From Prauserella rugosa (GTDB taxonomy: Bacteria; Actinomycetota; Actinomycetes; Mycobacteriales; Pseudonocardiaceae), in the NCBI RefSeq assembly GCF_000719975.1, contig NZ_JOIJ01000008.1:124001-188000 (forward strand): 64,000 bases of DNA. Direction: 5' to 3'. Numbering within the stretch: the first letter of the stretch is position 1; each line of letters starts with the position of its first letter. The translations under genes were made by a program, and so were the position numbers. The notes below the pieces were generated by a model, which saw only the letters and a program-made list of their open reading frames with translations, was not told the origin of the DNA and ran no database searches. This document shows, piece after piece, positions 50,921 through 59,006 of this stretch.

Positions 50921-52306
50921 ATGTACCCCGACGTCCTGGCGTTGCTCGGCGACCGTGTGAGCCTCGCGCGGCAGCCCGAGTTCCGCATCGAGCCTGCAGG
51001 CGACACCGCAACGCTCGCCGGTTACCACGTCGTGCGGCGGGCGGTGTTCGTCGACGAGCAGGGCCTGTTCACCGGCCGCGACCTCGACGCCCACGACGAG
51101 GACCCGCGGACGGTCGTGCTCGTCGCCCGCGGACGCGACGGCACGGTGATCGGCGGGGTGCGGCTGTTCCCGGCCACCGCCGACGACCTCGGCTGGTGGT
51201 ACGGCGGCCGGCTCGCCGTCGCCCCGGAGTACCGGCGGTCGGCGGCGGGTGTCGGTGCGGCGCTCGTGCGGGCGGCCCAGGCGTACGCCGAGAACGCGGG
51301 CGTGCTGCGCTTCGAGGCCACCGTGCAGGCGGCCAACGAGCGGATGTTCACGCGACTCGGCTGGCAGATCGTGCGGCGGACGGACGTAGGAGGCGCGCCG
51401 CACGTCCTGATGCGCAGGCCGATGCGCCGCATCGCCGCGCAGGCCGCGGCGACGAAGAACGCACTCGGCCCGCTGTTGAGCGGAATGACCGGCGTGCCGG
51501 GGTTCGTCGGTGACGACGGCGTTCCGGTGCCCGGCGGGGACGTCGTCGCGGCCTGCGACGCGATCCTGCCGTCCATGGTCGAACGCGACCCCGAATGGGC
51601 GGGCTGGTGCTCGGTGTTGGTGAACGTCAACGACCTCACGGCGATGGGCGCGCGGCCGGCGGGCCTGCTCGACGCGCTCGGCGCGCGGGACGCGTCGTTC
51701 GCCGCGCGCGTGCTCTCGGGCCTGCGCAGGGCGAGCGAGGCGTGGGGCGTGCCGGTGCTCGGCGGGCACACGCAGTTCGGCGTGCCCGCGTCGTTGTCCG
51801 TGACGGCGTTGGGCACGACGCCGGACCCGGTGCCCGGCGGGGGTGGCAGGGCGGGCATGCCGGTGCGGCTCACCGCCGACGTCGAAGGCTCGTGGCGGCC
51901 GGGATACACGGGCGCGCAATGGGATTCGACGTCACAGCGCTCGGCGGAGGACCTGCGCGTGATGCAGACGTCGATCGCCGCGGCGCGGCCGGATGCGGCC
52001 AAGGACGTCTCGATGGCGGGCATCGCCGGAACGCTCGGGATGCTCGCCGAGGCGAGCGGCTGCGGTGCGGTACTGGACGTCGGCGCGGTGCCCCGGCCCG
52101 CGGGTGCGACGGTCGGCGACTGGCTGACGTGTTTCCCCGGCTTCGCGATGCTCACCGCCGGACCGCAGCAGCCGCCCGCAGGGCCGGCGGTCTCGGCCGA
52201 GTGCGGCACGTTGACGAGCGGTGGCGGGATACGGCTGCGCTGGCCGGACGGAGAGGAGATCCCGGTGGTCGACGCCGCCGTGACGGGGCTGGGAGAAGCG
52301 GCATGA
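50921..52306 (+). CDS. GNAT acetyltransferase fused to AIR synthase-like (Sll0787/MSMEG_0567-family) domain
   Basis: A 461-aa fusion. Residues 25-165 form a GNAT fold (FVDEQGLFTGRDLDAHDEDP, VIGGVRLFP, GRLAVAPEYRRSAAGVGAALVRAA). The rest is an AIR synthase (PurM)-related domain (VPVPGGDVVAACDAILPSM, GWCSVLVNVNDLTAMGARPAGLLDAL, VPVLGGHTQFG, SMAGIAGTLGML). In Nit1C these occur as two genes or as this fusion. The start ATG 50921 is preceded by GGAGGCTGAC. The ATP-binding PurM-like part suggests an amidine or amide-forming step in the pathway; this is inference. Confidence 0.9.
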   Translation: MYPDVLALLGDRVSLARQPEFRIEPAGDTATLAGYHVVRRAVFVDEQGLFTGRDLDAHDEDPRTVVLVARGRDGTVIGGVRLFPATADDLGWWYGGRLAVAPEYRRSAAGVGAALVRAAQAYAENAGVLRFEATVQAANERMFTRLGWQIVRRTDVGGAPHVLMRRPMRRIAAQAAATKNALGPLLSGMTGVPGFVGDDGVPVPGGDVVAACDAILPSMVERDPEWAGWCSVLVNVNDLTAMGARPAGLLDALGARDASFAARVLSGLRRASEAWGVPVLGGHTQFGVPASLSVTALGTTPDPVPGGGGRAGMPVRLTADVEGSWRPGYTGAQWDSTSQRSAEDLRVMQTSIAAARPDAAKDVSMAGIAGTLGMLAEASGCGAVLDVGAVPRPAGATVGDWLTCFPGFAMLTAGPQQPPAGPAVSAECGTLTSGGGIRLRWPDGEEIPVVDAAVTGLGEAA

Positions 52307-53196
52307 CAGCAGTAAGGATGGCGGCGGTGTCGGCGCCGTTCGACCGCGACCTGGAGCAGGACTTCGCGCGTATCGCGGCGTTGATCGACCGTGCGCGTGC
52401 GGACGGCGTGCAGCTGCTCGCGTTGCCGGAGGCGTGTCTCGGTGGGTACCTGGCCAACCTCGACGGCGACGCCGACGGCCCGCCGCCGCTGGAGGCCGAC
52501 GGACCGGAGATCAAGAGGCTTGCCGCGCTCGCGGGCGACCTGGTCGTGACGGCCGGGTTCTGCGAGCGCGCCGACGGCGCGCTCTACAACAGCGCCGTGT
52601 GCGTGACCGGCGACGGCGTGCTGGGCCTGCACCGGAAGGTGCACCAGCCGTTGTCCGAGGACGCGACGTACCGCGCGGGCGAGCGGTTCACGGCGTTCGA
52701 CACTCCGGTCGGGCGGCTCGGCATGATGATCTGCTACGACAAGGCGTTCCCGGAGTCCGCGCGCGAGCTCGCGCTGGACGGCGCGGAGGTCGTCGTGTGC
52801 ATGTCCGCGTGGCCGGGCAGCAGGACGGGCGCGACGGCGGAACTCGCACGGGACCGCTGGAAACGCCGGTTCGACCTGTTCGACCGCGCCCGGGCGCTCG
52901 AGAACCAGATCGTGTGGCTCTCGGCCAACCAGTCGGGCGAGTTCGGCGACCTGCGGTTCGTGGCGAGCGCGAAGATCGTCGACCCGGGCGGCGACGTCGT
53001 GGCGTGCACCGGCGTCGCCGAGGGGCTGGCTGTTGCCGACATCGACGTCACCGAGGCTCTGACGACCGCGCGCCGGTCGATGGGGCACCTGCGCGACCGC
53101 AGGCCCGCGACGTACACCGCGATAGGCTCAGGCATCGACGCGGCACTGGACACGGCGTCGGACGTCGGTGAGCTGGCGCGGAGCGCTACGGAATGA
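52303..53196 (+). CDS. nitrilase (carbon-nitrogen hydrolase) of the Nit1C cluster, catalytically intact
   Basis: A 297-aa nitrilase-superfamily protein with the full Glu-Lys-Cys triad: Glu43 in LALPEACLGGY, Lys112 in GLHRKVHQP and Cys144 in GMMICYDKAFPESAR. Motif spacing matches the Nit1 family. It should hydrolyse a nitrile to acid and ammonia. In other bacteria Nit1C nitrilase clusters are linked to growth on cyanide. It overlaps the fusion gene by ATGA and is followed after 7 bp by a degenerate paralogue. Confidence 0.93.
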   Translation: MTAVRMAAVSAPFDRDLEQDFARIAALIDRARADGVQLLALPEACLGGYLANLDGDADGPPPLEADGPEIKRLAALAGDLVVTAGFCERADGALYNSAVCVTGDGVLGLHRKVHQPLSEDATYRAGERFTAFDTPVGRLGMMICYDKAFPESARELALDGAEVVVCMSAWPGSRTGATAELARDRWKRRFDLFDRARALENQIVWLSANQSGEFGDLRFVASAKIVDPGGDVVACTGVAEGLAVADIDVTEALTTARRSMGHLRDRRPATYTAIGSGIDAALDTASDVGELARSATE

Positions 53197-53203
53197 TTCT
53201 CGC

Positions 53204-54043
53204 ATGGCCCTGACGCGTATCGCCGCGGTCGCGGCGCACTTCGGTCGCGACCTCGACTTCGACCTCGACCGCATCGCCACGCTCATCGAGCATGCGCGGT
53301 CGTCCGGCGCGCAGCTGCTCGTACTGCCGGACGCCGCGCTCGGCGGGTACCTCGCGGACCTGCGCGACCCGGACCCGGACAGCCTGCCGCCGGCTCTGCC
53401 CTCCGACGACGCACGGCTGACCAAGGTCGCCGAGCTGGCGGGAGACATGGTGGTGTGCGTGGGTTTCTGCGAGGCCGACGGCGACACACGCTACAACGCG
53501 GCGGTCGCGGTGACCGGCGACGGAGTGCTCGGCCGGCACCGCAAGGTGCACCAGCCGCCGGGCGAACGTTCCGTGTACGCCGCGGGCGAGACCTTCGCGG
53601 CGTTCGACACGCCGTTGGGGCGCATCGGCATGCTGATCGACTACGACAAGACGTTCCCGGAGTCCGCGCGCAGTCTCGCGCTCGACGGCGCCGAGGTGAT
53701 CGCGTGTCTGTCGGCGTGGCCGACGAGCATCACCAACCGGGCGCCGCGGATGTCGCAGGACCGCCAGGCGCGGCTGTTCGACCTCTACGACCAGGCGCGC
53801 GCCGCCGAGAACCAGGTGGTGCTCGCGTCGTCCAACCAGACCGGCGCGATGGGCGGGATGCGCTTCCTCGGGCAGGCCAAGGTTGTCGGCCCCGGCGGGG
53901 ATATCCTCGCGCGCACGTGGAGCAAGGCGGGTATCGCAGTGGCGGAGGTCGACGTCGGCGCGGAACTTGCCACCGCGCGGCGGGTACTGCATCACCTCGG
54001 CGAGCGGAAACCGGAGGCCTATCGGATGGGAGGGACGGCGTGA
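53204..54043 (+). CDS. nitrilase paralogue with substituted catalytic triad (pseudo-nitrilase)
   Basis: A 279-aa protein, clearly a tandem duplicate of the preceding nitrilase (both have TGDGVLGxHRKVHQP, YDKxFPESARxLALDGAEV and similar C-terminal regions). Asp43 (LPDAALGGY) replaces the catalytic Glu and Asp146 (GMLIDYDKTFPES) replaces the catalytic Cys; Lys114 is kept. The codons read GAC at both changed sites, so this is not a single misread base. It cannot form the usual thioimidate. It may be a regulatory or stabilising subunit of a mixed helical oligomer, or have gained another activity. Coupled to the glycosyltransferase by GTGA. Confidence 0.9.
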   Translation: MALTRIAAVAAHFGRDLDFDLDRIATLIEHARSSGAQLLVLPDAALGGYLADLRDPDPDSLPPALPSDDARLTKVAELAGDMVVCVGFCEADGDTRYNAAVAVTGDGVLGRHRKVHQPPGERSVYAAGETFAAFDTPLGRIGMLIDYDKTFPESARSLALDGAEVIACLSAWPTSITNRAPRMSQDRQARLFDLYDQARAAENQVVLASSNQTGAMGGMRFLGQAKVVGPGGDILARTWSKAGIAVAEVDVGAELATARRVLHHLGERKPEAYRMGGTA

Positions 54044-55212
54044 GGATCGCACTGCTGAGCTATTCGACGAAGCCGCGTGGCGGGGTCGTCCACACGCTGG
54101 CACTTGCGGAGGCGATGGCCGCCGAGGGCGCCGACGTCACGGTGTGGACACTAGGCCGGGGCGGCGACAGTGGGTTCTTCCGGCCGGTCGACGACCGCGT
54201 CGCGGTGCGGGTCGTGCCGTTCGAGGGCCGGGACGCCGAGGGCGTCGGTCCGCGGATCCTGCGCTCGATCGACACGATGCGCGCGGCGTTCCGGCCAGGT
54301 GACTACGACATCGTGCACGCACAGGACTGCATCAGCGCCAACGCCGTCGACGAGTGCCTGCGCACCGTGCACCACATCGACCACTTCTCGACGCCGGAGC
54401 TCGCCGCGTGCCACGAACGTGCGATCACGCGGCCGTACGCGCACGTGTGCGTGTCGGACGCGATCGCGGGGGAACTGGCCGAGGGGTGGGGCATCGAGGC
54501 GGAGGTCATCCCCAACGGTGTCGAGTCGGAGCGCTTCGTCCATGCTTCGTCCGATGCGGACGGTAAGCGGCGATGGAGGGAGAAGCTCGGACGGTACGTC
54601 GTCTCGGTCGGGGGGATCGAGCCCCGCAAGGGGACGCTGGATCTGCTGGAGGCGTACGCGCTGCTGCGCAGCCGTGATCCGGAGCTGAACCTGGTGATCG
54701 TCGGCGGCGAGACACTGTTCGACTACCGGGACTACCGGGCGCGCTTCGACGCGCGGGCCGAGGAACTCGGTGTGGATCCGATCGTGCTCGGCGCCGTGGA
54801 GAACGACGATCTGCCGCTGATCGTCGCCGCGGCGAGTGCGTTCGGCTTCCCGTCCACAAAGGAGGGTTTCGGTCTCGCGGCGATGGAGGCCCTTGCTGCC
54901 GGAGTTCCCGTCGTGACACGGGATCTTCCAGTGCTGCGCGAGGTCTTCGGTCGGGCGGTGCGGCTTGCCAGCGAGCCGTGGGGATTCGCCGACGCGCTCG
55001 CCGACGCCGTGCGCAACCCCGGCGCGCGCCGTCAGGCGGGGCTTGCCCTGGCGCGGCGGTACAGCTGGGCGAACGCGGCGCGCGGTCACCTCGAGCTGTA
55101 CCGCCGGCTGGCGGGCGTTGGCGGTCAGGCCGTCGGGTCGACGACGACCTTGCCGAGCACCGCGCGGTCCTCCAGCTGTGCGACCGCCTCGCCCGCGCGC
55201 GACAGCGGGTAG
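54040..55212 (+). CDS. MSMEG_0565-family glycosyltransferase of the Nit1C cluster
   Basis: A 390-aa GT4-type glycosyltransferase. RIALLSYSTKPRGGVVHTLALAEAM opens the GT-B fold; IPNGVESERF, VSVGGIEPRKGTLDLLEAY and the E-x7-E motif in FPSTKEGFGLAAMEALAAGVPVV are the nucleotide-sugar site. The MSMEG_0565 family is part of Nit1C. It starts at GTG 54040, coupled to the second nitrilase. The last 30 residues (GSTTTLPSTARSSS) overlap the convergent quinone oxidoreductase gene by 88 bp and look unlike the family, suggesting stop-codon loss or drift. Confidence 0.9.
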   Translation: MRIALLSYSTKPRGGVVHTLALAEAMAAEGADVTVWTLGRGGDSGFFRPVDDRVAVRVVPFEGRDAEGVGPRILRSIDTMRAAFRPGDYDIVHAQDCISANAVDECLRTVHHIDHFSTPELAACHERAITRPYAHVCVSDAIAGELAEGWGIEAEVIPNGVESERFVHASSDADGKRRWREKLGRYVVSVGGIEPRKGTLDLLEAYALLRSRDPELNLVIVGGETLFDYRDYRARFDARAEELGVDPIVLGAVENDDLPLIVAAASAFGFPSTKEGFGLAAMEALAAGVPVVTRDLPVLREVFGRAVRLASEPWGFADALADAVRNPGARRQAGLALARRYSWANAARGHLELYRRLAGVGGQAVGSTTTLPSTARSSSCATASPARDSG

Positions 55213-56096
55213 GTGGCCGCGATCGGCGGGTCCACGACACCGGAGTCGAGGTACGGGGTCAGCACGTCCCATTCGGTGCGCAGCCTGCTCCGGTCCGCCA
55301 TCACGTAGGCGCCCCACGCGACACCGCGCACGTCGATGTTGTTGAGCAGCAGGCGATTCACCTTCACCGTCGGGATGTCGCCCGCGGTGAAGCCGATGAC
55401 GAGCAGCCTGCCCAGCGGCGCCAGGCTCCGCAGCGAGTCGGTGAACCGGTCACCGCCCACCGGGTCGACCACCATGTCCACACCCTTGCCTTCGGTGAGC
55501 TCGGCGACCGAGTCCTTGAACCCGTCGGCGAGGACCACCTCGTGCGAACCCACGGACGAGACGAACCGTGCTTTGTCCTCAGTGGACACGACGGAGATCA
55601 CGCGCGCACCCATGGAGGCGGCGAGCTGGATCGTCGCCGTGCCGATCCCGCCCGCCGCGCCGTGCACGAGCACGGTCTCGCCCTTCTGCAACTGGCCGCG
55701 CTTGAGCAGCGCGAAGGTCATCGTCAGGTAGTTCATCGGCAGGCAGGCGCCCTCGGCGAACCCGATGGAGTCGGGAAGGGGGAACACCGTCGGGGCATCG
55801 GCGACGGCCTGTTCGGCGAACGCCCCGGTCGTGGTGCTCGCGGCGACGCGGTCGCCGGGGGACAGGCCGGAGCCGGCGGGGGCCTCGCGCACGACGCCGG
55901 CCAGCTCACCGCCCAGGACGAACGGCGGTTCGGGCTTGTACTGGTACATGTTCTTCGTCAGGAGCAGGTCGGGGAAGTTCACCCCGGCCGCCTTGACGTC
56001 GATGAGGACCTGGCCCTCGCCGGGCGTGGGGGCCGGCTGCTCGAGAACCTCGAGAGCCGCCGGACCGTCGGTGCGGGTGACCGTCGCTGCGTACAT
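55125..56096 (-). CDS. NADPH:quinone oxidoreductase-type dehydrogenase
   Basis: A 323-aa medium-chain dehydrogenase without zinc-site cysteines. GPAALEVLEQPAPTPGEGQVLIDVKAAGVNFPD starts the quinone-reductase domain, and the NADPH turn is VLVHGAAGGIGTATIQLAASMGARVI (about residues 142-167). Typical of zeta-crystallin/QOR-like enzymes that reduce quinones or enoyl substrates. Single gene. Its coding end overlaps that of the convergent glycosyltransferase by 88 bp. Confidence 0.92.
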   Translation of the reverse strand: MYAATVTRTDGPAALEVLEQPAPTPGEGQVLIDVKAAGVNFPDLLLTKNMYQYKPEPPFVLGGELAGVVREAPAGSGLSPGDRVAASTTTGAFAEQAVADAPTVFPLPDSIGFAEGACLPMNYLTMTFALLKRGQLQKGETVLVHGAAGGIGTATIQLAASMGARVISVVSTEDKARFVSSVGSHEVVLADGFKDSVAELTEGKGVDMVVDPVGGDRFTDSLRSLAPLGRLLVIGFTAGDIPTVKVNRLLLNNIDVRGVAWGAYVMADRSRLRTEWDVLTPYLDSGVVDPPIAATYPLSRAGEAVAQLEDRAVLGKVVVDPTA

Positions 56097-56203
56097 CGTC
56101 GTGCGCGCCTTTCGCCGTTGATCATCGCTCAGCGGCGAGTCTATGGCCGCTCGCGACCTCCGGGACACACGTCGACCCGGTGCCCGCGCTGTGACGCCGG
56201 TAA

Positions 56204-56235
56204 CGGCCGGCCGGGTCCGTGGTCCCGGCCGGCCG
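56204..56235. terminator. hairpin terminator after proline dehydrogenase
   Basis: A 12-bp perfect stem (CGGCCGGCCGGG, 56204-56215, with 56224-56235) and an 8-base loop lie just past the stop of the proline dehydrogenase gene. Confidence 0.75.
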
Positions 56236-56246
56236 CAGGGCGACGA

Positions 56247-57206
56247 CTACTTCTTCGACGTCAGAGCACGAAGCATCAGCGCCAGGTTCGCCGGCTTCTC
56301 CGCGAGACGGCGCATGAAGTAGCCGTACCACTGGGTGCCGTACGGCAGGTACACGCGCAGATGTCTGCCGGCGCCGGTCAGCCTGAGCTGTTCGGTGTCG
56401 CGGACGCCGTAGAGCATCTGCAGCTCGTACTCGTCCTGGCCGCGGCCCGCCTCGCCCGCGAGTCGCAGAGCAGCCTCGATCATCGCCGGGTCGTGGGTGG
56501 CCACCATCGGGTAGCCCTCGCCGCGCATCAGCACCTCCAGACACCGGACGTAGGCGTCGTCGACGGCCTTGCCCTGGTGGGCCACCGTGGCCGGCTCGGC
56601 GTAGGCGCCCTTGCACAGGCGAGTCCGCGAACTCGGGCCGGCGAGGTCGGCACAGTCGGCCTCGGTGCGTTTGAGATACGCCTGCAGCACCGTGCCGAGG
56701 CTCGGGAAGTCGCTGCGCAGCTCGCGCACGATCGACAGCGTCGAATCGGTCGTCGTGTGGTCCTCGGCGTCCACCGTGACCCACACGCCCGCCTCCTCGG
56801 CTGCGGCGCAGATCTTGTGGGCGTTGCCCAGCGCGATGCGATCACCGTCCGGGCCGAGCAGCTGCCCGAGCGCCGACAGCTTCAACGACACCTCCACCGG
56901 CCGCGGACCGCCGGCCGCCGACTCGCCGGCCAGCGGGGCCAACGCCGACAACAGCGACAGGTACGCCGAGACGGTCGCGTTCGCCTGCGCCGCGTCGGTG
57001 GTGTCCTCGCCGAGGTGGTCGATCGTGACGTAGCGCCCGGAGCCGAGGATGTCCCGTGCGGTGGCGACGGCCTGCTCCTCGGTCTCCCCGGCGACGAACC
57101 GGTCGACCACGCCGCGGGTGAGCCGCGTGCCGGAGGCCGCCTTCTCGAGCCGTGGCGAACGGGCCGCGGCCAGCAGTGCCGAACGCAGCGGAGACTGCAT
57201 CGCCAT
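56247..57206 (-). CDS. proline dehydrogenase
   Basis: A 319-aa PutA/ProDH-domain FAD enzyme. VEVSLKLSALGQLL, VWVTVDAEDHTTTDST, QAYLKRTEADCADLAG, RLCKGAYAEP and VATHDPAMI and the C-terminal YLPYGTQWYGYFMRRLAEKPAN are the conserved barrel strands and flavin/substrate sites. It is the separate (non-fused) actinobacterial form. Oxidises L-proline to P5C, passing electrons to quinone. Its start shares one base with the end of the P5C dehydrogenase gene, so the two are translated together. Confidence 0.95.
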   Translation of the reverse strand: MAMQSPLRSALLAAARSPRLEKAASGTRLTRGVVDRFVAGETEEQAVATARDILGSGRYVTIDHLGEDTTDAAQANATVSAYLSLLSALAPLAGESAAGGPRPVEVSLKLSALGQLLGPDGDRIALGNAHKICAAAEEAGVWVTVDAEDHTTTDSTLSIVRELRSDFPSLGTVLQAYLKRTEADCADLAGPSSRTRLCKGAYAEPATVAHQGKAVDDAYVRCLEVLMRGEGYPMVATHDPAMIEAALRLAGEAGRGQDEYELQMLYGVRDTEQLRLTGAGRHLRVYLPYGTQWYGYFMRRLAEKPANLALMLRALTSKK

Positions 57207-58843
57207 CACACTCCCTGGTGCGGGTAGTGGTGGTCCGTCGGCGCCACGAACGTCTCCTTGATCGAGCGTGCCGAGGCCCACCGGAGCAGGTTCTGCGGCG
57301 ACCCGGCCTTGTCGTTCGTGCCGGAGGCGCGGGCGCCGCCGAACGGCTGCTGACCGACGATCGAACCGGTCGGCTTGTCGTTGATGTAGAAGTTGCCTGC
57401 GGCGAACCGCAGTGCCTCGGTGGCCGTCGCGACGGCCTCGCGGTCGTCGGCGATCACCGCGCCGGTGAGGGCGTAGGCCGAGCCGGAGTCCACCACCCGC
57501 AGAATCTCATCGAAGGCGCCCGGCTGCGAGTCGTCGTAGACGTGCACAGCCAGGATGGGCCCGAAGTACTCCTTGGTGAAGGCCTCGTCGGTCGGATCGT
57601 CACCCAGCAGGATCGTCGGCTCGACGAAGTACCCGACGCTGTCGTCGGCGCCGCCGCCCGCCACCACGGTCAGGCTGGGCGTCGACTTGGCGCGGTCCAG
57701 CGCCGCCTTGTTGCGGTCGAACGAGCGCTTGTCGATGACGGCGCCGCCGTAGTGCGACAGGTCGGAGACGTCGCCGTAGGACAACGCGTTGGTCTTCGCG
57801 ATGAGGTCCTCGCCCATCTTCGCCCACACCGACGAGGGGATGAACGCGCGCGAGGCGGCCGAGCACTTCTGCCCCTGGTAGTCGAACGCACCGCGGATCA
57901 GCGCCGTCGTCAGCACCTCGGGGTCGGCCGAGCTGTGCGCCACCACGAAGTCCTTGCCGCCGGTCTCGCCGACGAGCCGCGGGTAGGAGTGATAGTTCGC
58001 GATGTTGGTGCCCACTTCGCGCCACAGGGTCTGGAACGTCTCGGTGGAGCCGGTGAAGTGGATACCGGCCAGGCGGGGGTCGGGGAGCACGACGTCGGAG
58101 ATCTCGGGGCCGGGGCCGGTGACCAGGTTGATCACGCCCGGGGGCAGGCCGGCGGCCTCGAGCAGCTGCATCGTCAGGTAGGCGGCCACGGCCTGAGTGT
58201 CCGACGGCTTCCACACGACCGTGTTGCCCATCAGCGCGGGCGCGGTCGGCAGGTTGCCCGCGATGGCCGTGAAGTTGAACGGCGTGACCGCGTAGACGAA
58301 GCCCTCCAGGGGCCGGTACTCGACGCGGTTCCACACTCCGGGAACGGACAGTGGCTGGTCGGTCATCAGCTGCCGCGCGAAGTGCACGTTGAACCGCCAG
58401 AAGTCGATCAACTCGCACGGTGCGTCGATCTCGGCCTGGTAGGCGGTCTTGGACTGGCCGAGCATCGTGGCCGCCGCGATGGTCTCGCGCCACGGTCCCG
58501 AAAGCAGATCGGCCGCGCGCAGGAAGACGGCGGCGCGCTCGTCGAACGACATCGCCCGCCAGGCCGGTGCGGCCTCGTTCGCGGCCTCGACCGCGTCCCG
58601 CACGTCCTGCGGGGTGGCGTGGGTGAACGTGCCCAGTACGGAGGCGTGCTTGTGCGGCTGGACGACGTCGGTGACGGTCGTGGCGCTGCGCCGGTGCTCC
58701 CCGCCGATCACGTGATGGATCTCGGTGGGGTGGGCCTCCAGTTCGGCCAGCTTCGCCTGCAGTCGGGCGCGTTCGGGCGTGCCGGGCGCGTACGAGTTGA
58801 CCGGCTCGTTCGCCGGCTGCGGAACGTTCGTGATGCCGTCCAT
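57206..58843 (-). CDS. pruA: L-glutamate gamma-semialdehyde (P5C) dehydrogenase
   Basis: A 545-aa aldehyde dehydrogenase. Catalytic Cys is in YQGQKCSAASRAFIP, catalytic Glu in PRLVGETGGKDFVVAHSS, and the Asn in VTPFNFTAIAGNLPTAP. Length and N-terminus (HPTEIHHVIGGEHRRSATTVTDVVQPHKH) match the 1-pyrroline-5-carboxylate dehydrogenase group. It oxidises glutamate semialdehyde to glutamate with NAD+, completing proline catabolism with the coupled proline dehydrogenase. Divergent from a PucR regulator. A GGAGGG site precedes the ATG. Confidence 0.95.
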   Translation of the reverse strand: MDGITNVPQPANEPVNSYAPGTPERARLQAKLAELEAHPTEIHHVIGGEHRRSATTVTDVVQPHKHASVLGTFTHATPQDVRDAVEAANEAAPAWRAMSFDERAAVFLRAADLLSGPWRETIAAATMLGQSKTAYQAEIDAPCELIDFWRFNVHFARQLMTDQPLSVPGVWNRVEYRPLEGFVYAVTPFNFTAIAGNLPTAPALMGNTVVWKPSDTQAVAAYLTMQLLEAAGLPPGVINLVTGPGPEISDVVLPDPRLAGIHFTGSTETFQTLWREVGTNIANYHSYPRLVGETGGKDFVVAHSSADPEVLTTALIRGAFDYQGQKCSAASRAFIPSSVWAKMGEDLIAKTNALSYGDVSDLSHYGGAVIDKRSFDRNKAALDRAKSTPSLTVVAGGGADDSVGYFVEPTILLGDDPTDEAFTKEYFGPILAVHVYDDSQPGAFDEILRVVDSGSAYALTGAVIADDREAVATATEALRFAAGNFYINDKPTGSIVGQQPFGGARASGTNDKAGSPQNLLRWASARSIKETFVAPTDHHYPHQGV

Positions 58844-58948
58844 GGACCCTCCTTCGTCATGATGCGTGCGCACTTCGCCGCGAGGGCAGTGAAGCAGCGC
58901 CGGGGCCTGTCGGCCGTGAGAGAATCGGACGAAGAAATCGGCTGATCA

Positions 58949-58964
58949 TTGTCCGATCGGACAA
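58949..58964. promoter_or_regulatory. 16-bp perfect palindrome between the proline operon and its regulator
   Basis: TTGTCCGATCGGACAA lies in the 163-bp divergent gap, about 106 bp upstream of the P5C dehydrogenase start and 43 bp before the PucR start. A TCGGAC half site lies at 58925. A candidate operator for the PucR-type regulator. Confidence 0.6.
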
Positions 58965-59006
58965 GGACGAGTTGGACGTGCTGCACGGGGTGGGAGGAGC
59001 GACGGG

